NCBI RefSeq assembly: GCF_003665435.1
Contig: NZ_CP023407.1
Location: 124,001 to 188,000 of the forward strand
Length of the DNA stretch: 64,000 nt
Source: Streptomyces fungicidicus
GTDB lineage: Bacteria; Actinomycetota; Actinomycetes; Streptomycetales; Streptomycetaceae
Reading direction: 5' to 3'
Shown here: in pieces, positions 55,363 through 63,583 of the stretch
Layout: every line of letters begins with the position of its first letter
Numbering within the stretch: position 1 is the stretch's first letter
Translations under genes and position numbers: made by a program
The notes under the pieces: generated by a model
Seen by the model: the letters and a program-made list of their open reading frames with translations, nothing else
The model's database searches: none
Told to the model about the DNA's origin: nothing

Positions 55363-55505
55363 GGTCATCGGCGAACGGCGGGAGCGCGTCATCGGGCTGC
55401 TGCCGGCGGTCCTCAAGTACACCCGACGTACTCCTGGGCCTGCCGGCGACCGGTTGAGTGAGGCCGAGAGGGGGCTCCGGGTATACGGGGCCCCCTCACG
55501 CGCGT

Positions 55506-56417
55506 TCAGGCGGCGAGTACGGCGCGTGCCTCGGCGATGATGGCCGCGAGCTCCTCGGTCTCGGGCGTGGTGAGGGGGGTCAGCGGCGGGCGGACCGGTC
55601 CGGCCGCGAGGCCCTCCAGGGTGACCCCGGCCTTCACCAGCGCCACCGCGTACCCCGGGACCCGCTTGCGCAGCCGGACCAGCGGGTGGAAGAAGACGCG
55701 CTGCAGCTCGTCGATCCGCTTCTGGTCGCCCTCCTCGACCGCACGGTGGAAGGCGAGGGAGACGTCGGGTGCGAAGGCGAAGGCGGCCGACGAGTACAGC
55801 TTCACACCGAGCGCCCGGTACGCGGGCTGGCTGGCCTCGGCCGTGGGCATGCCGTTGAAGAACTGAAACTCCTTGCCGGTCCCGTCGAGCGCCTCCCGCA
55901 CGGCGGGGACGATCCGCGCGAGGAGGTCGAGGTCACCGGTGCCGTCCTTGAAGCCCACGACGGTGGGCAGCCCGGCGACCGCCGCCGCCGAGCGTTCGTC
56001 GAAGCGGGCGTTGGCCCGGTTGTAGACGATCAGCGGCAGGGCGGTCTCGCCGGCCACTTCGCGGGTGTAGGCGACGAGCCCGTCGCCCGGGGCCTCGACC
56101 AGGTAGGGAGGCATGAGCAGCAGACCGTCCGCACCGGCCCGGTCGGCCGCCCGTGCGAGCAGGCGAGCCTGGCCGACCGCGCCGCCGGTGCCGGCGTACA
56201 CCGGGACGCGGCCTGCCACCGCCTCGACGGCGGTGCGGACGACCGCGGTGTACTCCTCGTGGTCCAGGGCGTGGAACTCGCCGGTGCCGCAGGCGACGAA
56301 GACTCCGCCCGGTCCGGCGTCGACCCTGGCCGCGATGTGCCGGCGCAGGGCGTCGAGGTCGACGTCACCGGTCTCGGTGAACGGGGTGACGGGGAAGAAC
56401 AGAACGCCTTCGAGCAT
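55506..56417 (-). CDS. kdgD: 5-dehydro-4-deoxyglucarate dehydratase
   Basis: 303 aa, ATG 56417. A DapA-like TIM barrel that turns 5-keto-4-deoxyglucarate into 2-oxoglutarate semialdehyde. The opening FFPVTPFTETGDVDL, GGVFVACGTGEFHALDHEEY, IVYNRAN (catalytic Tyr) and VVGFKDGTGDL (Schiff-base Lys) match this group better than dihydrodipicolinate synthase. It follows the second 2-hydroxyacid dehydrogenase gene on the minus strand and completes the dehydration route started by the glucarate-dehydratase-like enzyme. The next enzyme, a semialdehyde dehydrogenase to 2-oxoglutarate, is not in the window. Confidence 0.88.
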   Translation of the reverse strand: MLEGVLFFPVTPFTETGDVDLDALRRHIAARVDAGPGGVFVACGTGEFHALDHEEYTAVVRTAVEAVAGRVPVYAGTGGAVGQARLLARAADRAGADGLLLMPPYLVEAPGDGLVAYTREVAGETALPLIVYNRANARFDERSAAAVAGLPTVVGFKDGTGDLDLLARIVPAVREALDGTGKEFQFFNGMPTAEASQPAYRALGVKLYSSAAFAFAPDVSLAFHRAVEEGDQKRIDELQRVFFHPLVRLRKRVPGYAVALVKAGVTLEGLAAGPVRPPLTPLTTPETEELAAIIAEARAVLAA

Positions 56418-56462
56418 GGGTGTTTTCCTACTCTGGGTGTGGGACGGGAGTGCCGGCCGGTG

Positions 56463-57446
56463 TCAACGGCCGGGCGACGGAGCGCGGACGACGTTGGTGA
56501 GCGCGTCCCCCCGCTCCAGCCGGTCGATGTTCTCGGCGATCTCGGTCGCGCGAGCGGCGAAGGTGTCGGCCGTGTGGCCCGAGTGGTGCGGGGTCATGAG
56601 TACGTTCGGCAGGTCCTGGAAGGGCAGCCGGCTCGGTGCGTCGGGCGGACCCGACCACCACACGTCCAGCGCGGCGCCCGCGATGGTGCCGGAGCCGAGC
56701 GCCTCGTAGAGCGCCTCCTCCTGGACCACCGGCCCGCGCGCCACGTTGACCAGCAGGGCCTCGGGGCCCATGGCCTTCAGTTCGGCGGGGCCGATCAGTC
56801 CGCGGGTGGCGGGGCTCAGCGGGACGGTGACCACCACGACGTCGGAGTCGGCGAGGAGTTCCGGCAGCCGGTCGTCGCCGCCGACCCAGTCGGGCCGCAG
56901 GTCCGCAGGGAACGGTGCCGAGGGGTCACGTCGTACGGCGCGGACCCGGAGGCCGACCGCCTGGCACAGCCGGGCGACCTCGGTGCCGGTCTCGCCGAAG
57001 CCGATGATGCCGACCCGGCGGCCGTGCAGTGTGGTCCCGAAGGGCAGTGCGGGATCGACCGCCACGTTGCTCCACCGCCCGGCGCGCAGCGCGCGGTCGG
57101 CGCCCAGGACGTCGCGGGAGAGCATCAGGACGGACATCAGCACGTGCTCGGCGATGGAGCGGCCGTGGTGGTGGGTGGTGGCGACGGTGACTCCCGGGTG
57201 GAGCGCGTCCAGCGGGATGCCGTCGTAGCCGGCGCCGACGACGTGGACGAGCCGCAGCCGCCGCGCGCGCCGGGCGTCCTCGGGACTCAGCTTCGAGCCG
57301 ACGTAGACGTCGATGCCGACGACGGCCTCGGAGAACCGTGGGGCGTCCAGGTCGAAGGCTTCGAGCCAGTCGTGCCCGCCCTGTGTGGACGCCTTGAGCC
57401 GGTCGTGGAAGCGGCTCAGGATGCGGTGGTCGAGCATGATGCGCAT
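56463..57446 (-). CDS. D-isomer-specific 2-hydroxyacid dehydrogenase
   Basis: 327 aa from ATG 57446. Two-domain D-2-hydroxyacid dehydrogenase: NAD loop VGIIGFGETGTEVARLCQ, catalytic Arg in LVNVARGPVVQEEALYEALG and late His in VLMTPHHSGHTADTF. The Glu that usually follows (DVF.EEP) is replaced by DVWWSGPPDAPS, so one of the three standard catalytic residues may differ. It lies 7 bp after the glucarate-dehydratase-like gene. Such enzymes can reduce glyoxylate/hydroxypyruvate or oxidise aldonate-type acids; the actual substrate is unknown. Second of two paralogues in this operon. Confidence 0.88.
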   Translation of the reverse strand: MRIMLDHRILSRFHDRLKASTQGGHDWLEAFDLDAPRFSEAVVGIDVYVGSKLSPEDARRARRLRLVHVVGAGYDGIPLDALHPGVTVATTHHHGRSIAEHVLMSVLMLSRDVLGADRALRAGRWSNVAVDPALPFGTTLHGRRVGIIGFGETGTEVARLCQAVGLRVRAVRRDPSAPFPADLRPDWVGGDDRLPELLADSDVVVVTVPLSPATRGLIGPAELKAMGPEALLVNVARGPVVQEEALYEALGSGTIAGAALDVWWSGPPDAPSRLPFQDLPNVLMTPHHSGHTADTFAARATEIAENIDRLERGDALTNVVRAPSPGR

Positions 57447-57453
57447 CGGCCGC

Positions 57454-58728
57454 TCACCACCTGGGGGTCTTGGTGGAGAAGGACGGTTCGAAACGGCGCA
57501 TGTAGCCGGTGTCGTCGCGGTCGCGCAGCCCGCAGTCGAGGTACTGCCGGTGCAGCCGGGCCAGGGCGTCCCGGTCCAGTTCGACGCCGAGTCCGGGAGC
57601 CGTCGGGACGGCGAGCCGGCCCTCGGCGAACCGCAGCGGAGCGGGGTCGACGACGTCCTCGTCGGGCCGCTTCCAGGGCCAGTGCGTGTCACAGGCGTAA
57701 GTCAGCCGTGGTGTCGCGGCGGCCAGATGGGTCATCGCGGCGAGGCTGATGCCGAGGTGCGAGTTGGAGTGCATCGACAGGCCGAGACCGAAGGTCTCGC
57801 ACATCGCGGCGAGCTGCCCGCAGCGTCGCAGACCGCCCCAGAAGTGGTGGTCGGACAGGACGATACCGACGGCTCCCTTTGCCACAGCCGGGGCGAGGTC
57901 GTCGAAGGACACCACGCACATGTTGGTCGCCAGCGGCGTGGGCGTCTCGCGGGCCACGGCGGCCATGCCGTCGATGCCCTCGGTGGGGTCCTCCAGGTAC
58001 TGCAGGACGCCGTCCAGCTCCCGGGCGACGTGCAGGGACGTCTCCGTACTCCATGCCGCGTTGGGGTCGAGCCGCAGCGGCAGCTCCGGGAACGCCTTGC
58101 GCAGCGCCTTGACCGCCGCGATCTCCTCGTCGGGCGGGAAGACGCCGCCCTTGAGCTTGATCGAGGTGAAGCCGTACGTGCCGATCATGCGGCGGGCCTG
58201 TTCGACCAGCCCCGCCGGGTCGAGGGCGGGGCCCCAGTCGTCGTCCTCCTGACCCGGGTGACCGGCCCATTTGTAGAAGAGGTACGCGCTGTAGGGGACC
58301 GAGTCCCGGACCGCTCCGCCCAGCAGGTCGCTGACCGGGCGGCCCACGAGCTTGCCCTGGATGTCCAGGCAGGCGACGTCGAAAGGGGACATGACGCGGT
58401 CCACGGTGCTGCTGCCCGTGACCATGCCGGACATGCCGTCGCCGCCCGTGGTGTCGGCGCCCAGCGCGCGGGTGGTGCGGGCGATCAGCTCGTTGAGGCT
58501 CCACACGTCCATGCCGGCCAGTTCGTCGGCGGTGCGGCGCAGCCGCTCCAGGTGCACAGCGCCGCCGTAGGTCTCGCCGACGCCGCTGACACCGGACTCG
58601 GTGGTGATCTCCACGATGGTGCGCAGGGCGTAGGGCTCGTGCACTCCGACCCTGTTCAGCAAGGGGTGGTCCCGGAAGGCCACGGGGGTCACGGTGACGC
58701 CGGCGATCCGCTCTGAGGTCCGAACCAT
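57454..58728 (-). CDS. Glucarate-dehydratase-like enolase-superfamily enzyme
   Basis: 424 aa. Metal-dependent sugar-acid dehydratase. The capping domain (VGETYGGAVHLERLRRTADE) precedes the barrel with the base Lys in TSIKLKGGVFPP, metal ligands RLDPNAAWS, EDPTEG and SDHHFWGG, and the His of SMHSNSHLGISLAAM. This is the glucarate dehydratase arrangement (KxK and H-D). Start ATG 58728 is chosen because AGGATGG lies 8 bp upstream; ATG 58743 and 58737 are alternatives. With kdgD and two dehydrogenases it forms a sugar-acid operon. Glucarate, galactarate or an alkylated relative could be the substrate. Confidence 0.88.
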   Translation of the reverse strand: MVRTSERIAGVTVTPVAFRDHPLLNRVGVHEPYALRTIVEITTESGVSGVGETYGGAVHLERLRRTADELAGMDVWSLNELIARTTRALGADTTGGDGMSGMVTGSSTVDRVMSPFDVACLDIQGKLVGRPVSDLLGGAVRDSVPYSAYLFYKWAGHPGQEDDDWGPALDPAGLVEQARRMIGTYGFTSIKLKGGVFPPDEEIAAVKALRKAFPELPLRLDPNAAWSTETSLHVARELDGVLQYLEDPTEGIDGMAAVARETPTPLATNMCVVSFDDLAPAVAKGAVGIVLSDHHFWGGLRRCGQLAAMCETFGLGLSMHSNSHLGISLAAMTHLAAATPRLTYACDTHWPWKRPDEDVVDPAPLRFAEGRLAVPTAPGLGVELDRDALARLHRQYLDCGLRDRDDTGYMRRFEPSFSTKTPRW

Positions 58729-58738
58729 GAATGCCATC

Positions 58739-58768
58739 CTCATATGTAGTCGGCGTTCTCATTTGTAG
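58739..58768 (-). promoter_or_regulatory. Direct repeats at the glucarate-dehydratase-like start
   Basis: CTCATATGTAG (58739-58749) and CTCATTTGTAG (58758-58768), 19 bp apart; the second runs into TGTAGACAGCC (58764-58774), which recurs at 59989. They lie just upstream of the gene in the operon gap and may bind a regulator. Confidence 0.45.
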
Positions 58769-58787
58769 ACAGCCAGGTGGGGCGGTG

Positions 58788-59774
58788 TCAATGGGTGGGC
58801 CCCGGCACCGGGGTGAGCAGGACTCCTTCGGTCATGAACCGCTCCACGTTGCGCAGCACCAGGTCGGCCATGGCCTCGCGGGTCTCCCGGGTGGCGCTGG
58901 CGATGTGGGGAAGCAGGACCACCCGGTCCGAGTCCAGGAGCGCCTGCGGCACGTTCGGCTCGTCGGCGAAGACGTCGAGCGCCGCGCCCGCGATCCGGCC
59001 CTCCTCCACCGCCGCGACCAGGGCGGGTTCGTCGACGACGCTGCCCCGCGCGACGTTCACCAGATGGCCCTCGGGACCGAGCGCGTCCAGTACCGCCGCC
59101 GACACCAGGCCCTCCGTGCCCGCGCCGCCCGCGACGGTGACGACGAGCGCGTCGCACGCCTCGGCCAGCGCCAGGGCGGTGGGCAGACGGCGGTAGGGGA
59201 CGCCGGGCACCGGGAGGCGCGAGCAGTACGCCACCTCCACGCCGAACCCCTCGAGCCGTCGCGCCACGGCCCGGCCGATGCGGCCCAGCCCGAGGACGCC
59301 GACCCGCTTCCCGCTCACCCGCGCGGCCAGCGGGAAGGGCGCGGTGCTCCAGCCGCCGGCCCGCACGTACCGGTCGGCCGCCGACATCCGGCGCATGACG
59401 TCGATCAGCGCGCCGACGGCGAGGTCGGCCACGCAGTCGGTGAGCACGTCCGGGGTATTGCTGACGTCGATGCCGCGCGCCCGGGCGCGGACCACGTCCG
59501 TGGTCTCGTGGCCGACGCCGAAGTGCACGATCGCGCCCAGCCCCGGCAGCGCGTCCATCAGGGCATTGCCGACCCCGAACCGCGCGCTGGTGACGGCGAC
59601 GGTCACCTCCCCGCCGTGGTCGCGCAGAAAGCGCTCCGGGTCGGGCAGTTCGTGCAGCCGCACAGTGCGGTGGCGCTCGGCGAGGGCCCGCTCCAGGCGG
59701 GAGAGGAGGGGGGAGACCTGGAGCAGGGTGGCCGGGGCTTGGGGGGCTTCGGTTGTGGTGCCGGGGCGGGACAT
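58788..59774 (-). CDS. D-isomer-specific 2-hydroxyacid dehydrogenase
   Basis: 328 aa from ATG 59774 with GGAGAG upstream. A full set of family residues: VGVLGLGRIGRAVARRLEGF (NAD loop), LVNVARGSVVDEPALVAAVE (Arg), DVFADEPNVPQALLDSD (Glu) and VVLLPHIASATRETR (His). It is first of the catabolic operon and has normal catalytic residues, unlike its paralogue at 56.5 kb. Substrates could be glyoxylate, hydroxypyruvate or a keto-acid from the sugar-acid pathway. It is divergent from the ABC importer operon across a 284-bp gap, so its promoter lies there, close to the second TGTAGACAGCC copy. Confidence 0.92.
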   Translation of the reverse strand: MSRPGTTTEAPQAPATLLQVSPLLSRLERALAERHRTVRLHELPDPERFLRDHGGEVTVAVTSARFGVGNALMDALPGLGAIVHFGVGHETTDVVRARARGIDVSNTPDVLTDCVADLAVGALIDVMRRMSAADRYVRAGGWSTAPFPLAARVSGKRVGVLGLGRIGRAVARRLEGFGVEVAYCSRLPVPGVPYRRLPTALALAEACDALVVTVAGGAGTEGLVSAAVLDALGPEGHLVNVARGSVVDEPALVAAVEEGRIAGAALDVFADEPNVPQALLDSDRVVLLPHIASATRETREAMADLVLRNVERFMTEGVLLTPVPGPTH

Positions 59775-60058
59775 GGTGCTCTCCTGTTCTTCGGCGAATT
59801 GCGGAATGCGGCGCTCCGCACTCTGGGGCGGAATCCCGTGGCCGTCGCGGGGCTGCCCGCCGCCGGACGGCGCGCGGCCCGGAGGGCTGTGACGCGGGAG
59901 CGGGACGGATCCGTTGCTGCACGTGTCTTGACGCTGCCGCAGTGCCGGTTTAGCTTCGGCGTTCACAGATGCAGACCGCGTACGCAAGTGTAGACAGCCT
60001 CTCGCAGCCGCCGTACGTGGAACGCGACACACCAGCACTCACCGGAGACAGGTAGACA
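59775..60058. other. Divergent promoter region, catabolic and importer operons
   Basis: No gene. Holds one TGTAGACAGCC (59989-59999) near the importer start and GGAGACAGGTAGACA directly before ATG 60059. No perfect palindrome was found. Confidence 0.55.
59989..59999. promoter_or_regulatory. Shared 11-mer, possible operator
   Basis: TGTAGACAGCC, the same as at 58764-58774 in the catabolic operon. Possible site for a common regulator. Confidence 0.4.
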
Positions 60059-61651
60059 ATGAAGTTCTCCGTTTCCCCCCTCCCGCCCACCGGACGAAGG
60101 CGCCTGCGCGCGCCGACGGCGACACTCCTGGCGGGCACGGTGCTGCTGTCCAGCGGCTGCGCCGTGGCGGGCAGCGCCGCCGGTGACGCCGGCCGTGCCG
60201 ACGGCCGCACCCTGCGGGTGGTGCTCACCCAGGAGCCACCGACCCTGGAACCCTGCGAGGCGTCGCTGACCGGCACCGGCGTGGTCGTCCGGTCCAACAT
60301 CACCGAGCCCCTCGTCGAACGTGACCCCGACTCCGGCGAGCTGCACCCGCTGCTCGCGACCGGCTGGAAACAGACCGGCGACCGCACCTGGACCTTCGAC
60401 ACGCGTTCGGGGGTGACCTTCCAGAACGGCAAGCCGTTCACCGCGCAGGACGCCGCCTTCTCCATCGACCGGGCCGTCAACTCCGATCTGGCCTGCAACG
60501 TGGAGGGCTATGTCTTCGGGGACGAGGACCTGAAGGTGAAGGCGGAGAGCGACACCCGGCTGACCGTCACCACCGAGCGCCCCGACCCGATCCTGCCGCT
60601 GCGCCTGAGCTTCGTGGAGATCGTGCCGCGCACGACGGACCCCGATTCCAAGGTCCGCGTCCCCATAGGCACCGGCCCCTACGCCGTCAGCTCCTGGAAG
60701 GCCGGAGCGGCGATCGACCTCAGCCGCTACGACGACTACTGGGGCGACGCCCCGGACTTCCCCCGCGCCCGCTACGTGTGGCGCAGCGACGCGAGTGTCC
60801 GCGCCGCCATGATCGACAAGGACGAGGCGGAGATCGCCGTGGCCCTCGACCCGGTCGAGGCCGGGAAGGACACCACTGTCGCCTACCCCAACAACGAGAC
60901 CACCGCGCTGCGACTGGACGGCCGCGAGGCGCCGCTCGACGACCTACGGGTACGCCGCGCCGTCGACCTGGCGGTGGACCGGGAGGGCATCATCGACGCG
61001 CTGCTCGGCGGACTCGCCGAACCGGCGGGCCAGCTGGTCCCGCCCGGAGTCGTCGGACACGACGAGGGGATCGAACCCGTCCGGCAGAACGTGGCCGAGG
61101 CCAAGGCCCTGATCGAGGAGGCCGAGGCCGACGGCGTACCCGTCGGCCGGCAGATCACCCTGGTCGCCCGCAACGGCATGTTCTCCGGGGTGTCGGAGAC
61201 GGCGGAGGCGCTCCAGTACCAGATGCAGCGGATCGGACTGAACGTCAAGGTCCGTATGGCGGACACCGCCACCCAGCTCCAGTACCAGCTCCGGCCGCTG
61301 CCCGAGAACGTCGGCCCCATCGCCCTGCTGATCATGCACGGCAACCAGGCCGGTGACGCGGCCTTCACCACGAGCCAGTACCTGCTGAGCGACGGCCCCC
61401 AGTCCACGTTCGGCACCGAGGAGCTCGACCGGCGCATCGACGACGCCGGCGCGCTCTCCGGCGAACAGCGCCAGACGGCCTTCGCCAACCTGCTCGCGGA
61501 CCAGAACAGGACGGTCGTCCAGTACGCCCACCTGGCCCACATGAGCGGACTGCTCGGCCTGTCACCGTCCATCCGGTACGAGCCGAACTCCGCCACAGGC
61601 GACGAGATGCGGCTGGCAGAGGTCGGCCCGGCGAAGGCGGGACGGCACTGA
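60059..61651 (+). CDS. Solute-binding lipoprotein, Dpp/Opp (family 5) type
   Basis: 530 aa from ATG 60059. A lipobox-type N-terminus (basic start, TATLLAGTVLLSSGC) anchors the protein to the membrane outer face. The family-5 fold is visible: LRVVLTQEPPTLEPCEASLT, EPLVERDPDSGELHPLLATG, WKQTGDRTWTFDTRSGVTFQ and RVRRAVDLAVDREGIIDALL. Family-5 proteins bind peptides, nickel, or sugar acids and oligosaccharides. Adjacent sugar-acid catabolic genes argue for an aldarate-like ligand. It opens the importer operon with two permeases and ATPase behind, within 2 bp of the first. Confidence 0.93.
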   Translation: MKFSVSPLPPTGRRRLRAPTATLLAGTVLLSSGCAVAGSAAGDAGRADGRTLRVVLTQEPPTLEPCEASLTGTGVVVRSNITEPLVERDPDSGELHPLLATGWKQTGDRTWTFDTRSGVTFQNGKPFTAQDAAFSIDRAVNSDLACNVEGYVFGDEDLKVKAESDTRLTVTTERPDPILPLRLSFVEIVPRTTDPDSKVRVPIGTGPYAVSSWKAGAAIDLSRYDDYWGDAPDFPRARYVWRSDASVRAAMIDKDEAEIAVALDPVEAGKDTTVAYPNNETTALRLDGREAPLDDLRVRRAVDLAVDREGIIDALLGGLAEPAGQLVPPGVVGHDEGIEPVRQNVAEAKALIEEAEADGVPVGRQITLVARNGMFSGVSETAEALQYQMQRIGLNVKVRMADTATQLQYQLRPLPENVGPIALLIMHGNQAGDAAFTTSQYLLSDGPQSTFGTEELDRRIDDAGALSGEQRQTAFANLLADQNRTVVQYAHLAHMSGLLGLSPSIRYEPNSATGDEMRLAEVGPAKAGRH

Positions 61652-61652
61652 C

Positions 61653-62582
61653 ATGGTCACTTTTCTGCGCAAACGCATCCTCTCCAGCGCCGTCCCCCTG
61701 GTGTGCGTGGTACTGGGCGTGTTCTTCCTGGCCCGGATGACCGGCGACCCGGTCGACCTCTACCTCCCGCTGAGCGCCACCGCCGAACAGCGCGCGGAGT
61801 TCTCCGCCGCACAGGGCTTCGACCTCTCCGTCCCGGCCCAGCTGTGGAACTACCTCGCCGACGCCGCACGGCTGGACTTCGGCACTTCGCTGCGGACCGG
61901 GCAGTCCGCCACCGAGATGGTGCTGGACGCCTTCCCCGTCACCCTCCAGCTCGCCGGCGTCACCATGCTGCTGGCGATCACCGGGGCGGTGCTGATCGGC
62001 AGCCTGGCCGCCTACCGGCCCAACTCCCTGGTCGACCGGATCGCCGGCCTGCTGTCGATGACGGCCGCCAGCATCCCCGACTTCTGGTTCGCCGTCATGG
62101 GCGTCCTGGTCTTCGGCGTGAGCCTCGCCTGGCTGCCCACCTCGGGCACCCTCGGGGGGCCCGAGGTCTGGGTCCTGCCCGTCGCGACCCTTCTCATCCG
62201 CCCCTTCGGCGTGCTGGTCCAGGTGGTCCGCGGCAGCATGGTCTCCGCTCTCTCCGCGCCGTACGTGAAGGTCGCCCGCGCCAAGGGCGCCACGCCCCAG
62301 CGGGTGATCTTCGGCCACGCCCTGCGCAACGCCGTGACCCCGGTGCTCACCGTGGCCGGTGACCTGACGGTGGGCCTGGTCAACGGCGCCGTCATCGTGG
62401 AGACGATCTTCGGCTGGCCCGGCATCGGCAAACTCATGATCGACTCCATCCTTCAGCGCGACTTCGCGGTGCTCCAGGCCGCCGTCCTGATGACCGCCGT
62501 GACGATCTTCGCGCTGAACATCCTCGTCGACGTCTGCCACGCGCTGACCGACCCCCGAGTACGTCAGGCGGTGCCGGCGTGA
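61653..62582 (+). CDS. Dpp/Opp-type ABC permease 1 (DppB-like)
   Basis: 309 aa, ATG 61653, 1 bp after the lipoprotein stop. About six transmembrane helices, starting RILSSAVPLVCVVLGVFFLA. The EAA-type loop is YVKVARAKGATPQRVIFGHA (LRNAVTPVLTV follows), and the N-terminal ARMTGDPVDLYLP block is that of DppB-like permeases. It overlaps the next permease gene by 4 nt. Part of the importer for the aldarate-like substrate. Confidence 0.93.
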   Translation: MVTFLRKRILSSAVPLVCVVLGVFFLARMTGDPVDLYLPLSATAEQRAEFSAAQGFDLSVPAQLWNYLADAARLDFGTSLRTGQSATEMVLDAFPVTLQLAGVTMLLAITGAVLIGSLAAYRPNSLVDRIAGLLSMTAASIPDFWFAVMGVLVFGVSLAWLPTSGTLGGPEVWVLPVATLLIRPFGVLVQVVRGSMVSALSAPYVKVARAKGATPQRVIFGHALRNAVTPVLTVAGDLTVGLVNGAVIVETIFGWPGIGKLMIDSILQRDFAVLQAAVLMTAVTIFALNILVDVCHALTDPRVRQAVPA

Positions 62583-63583
62583 GCGAAGGACGCATCGTGA
62601 CCGAAGAAACCGAAGAAGAGGTCCCCGCCGCGAACGGGCGCGAGGACGCCCCGGGCCCCACCCCCGCCCCCAAGAGCCCGCCGCGCTGGTGGCTGCTGCT
62701 CGGCCGGGACCGGGTCGCCGCCGCCGGAGCCGTCGTCCTCTCCGTGGTCCTCCTGGTCGCCCTCTTCGGCCGGCTCCTCATCGGCGACCGCGCACAGCGC
62801 CAGGACCTGGACGCCTCCCTGCGGGCGCCCTCCCTGAGCGACGGCTTCTACGGACTGCTCGGCACCGACGTCCTCGGGCGCAGCGTGCTGGCCCGGCTGA
62901 TCGACGCGGCGGGGACGACCCTGTCCGTGGCCGTCCCCGCGGTGCTCTGCTCGCTGGTGATCGGATCGGCGATCGGCCTGTGGGCCGGCTACCACGGGGG
63001 GCGCCGGGAAAGCGTGGCGATGCGCGTCGCCGACGTCATCCTCAGCTTCCCCTCCCTGCTCATCGCGGTCGTCGTGCTGTACGTCTTCTCGCCCTCCGCG
63101 CTCAACATCGTGCTGATCCTCGCCGTGGCCCGCATCCCGGTGTACCTACGCACCTCCCGCGCGGAGGCGGCCGAACTGCGCAGCCGCCTGTTCGTCGACG
63201 CGGCCCGCACCTTCGGCACCCCCAGCCGGCAGATCATCCACCGGCACATCCTTCCGATCGCCCTGCCGACGCTGCTGACGGTCGCCACCCTCGACTTCTG
63301 CTTCGTGATGCTCACCGAGTCCTCGCTGAGCTTCCTGGGCATCGGCATCCAGCCCCCGGACGTCAGCTGGGGCCTGATGGTCGCCCAGGGCCGGCAGTAC
63401 CTCCAGACCGCCTGGTGGATCACTGTGCTGCCCGGGCTGGCCATCGTGCTCACCACCGTCTCCGCCACGGTGCTCGCCGCCTGGGCCCGCATCGCCACCG
63501 ACCCCGCCCAGCGCTGGCGCCTGACGCTGCCCCGCAAGCGCCGCGGGGCCTCCGCCGCCGTTCCCCCGGAGATGATCCCGTGA
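62579..63583 (+). CDS. Dpp/Opp-type ABC permease 2 (DppC-like)
   Basis: 334 aa, GTG 62579 overlapping the stop of permease 1 (GTGA). The acidic N-terminus (EETEEEVPAANGREDAPG) is cytoplasmic; about six transmembrane helices follow. DppC-like traits are FYGLLGTDVLGRSVLARLID, the permease loop RSRLFVDAARTFGTPSRQII and ESSLSFLGIGIQPPDVSWGL. It is coupled to the ATPase gene by a GTGA overlap at 63580. It pairs with permease 1 in the membrane. Confidence 0.93.
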   Translation: MSEGRIVTEETEEEVPAANGREDAPGPTPAPKSPPRWWLLLGRDRVAAAGAVVLSVVLLVALFGRLLIGDRAQRQDLDASLRAPSLSDGFYGLLGTDVLGRSVLARLIDAAGTTLSVAVPAVLCSLVIGSAIGLWAGYHGGRRESVAMRVADVILSFPSLLIAVVVLYVFSPSALNIVLILAVARIPVYLRTSRAEAAELRSRLFVDAARTFGTPSRQIIHRHILPIALPTLLTVATLDFCFVMLTESSLSFLGIGIQPPDVSWGLMVAQGRQYLQTAWWITVLPGLAIVLTTVSATVLAAWARIATDPAQRWRLTLPRKRRGASAAVPPEMIP

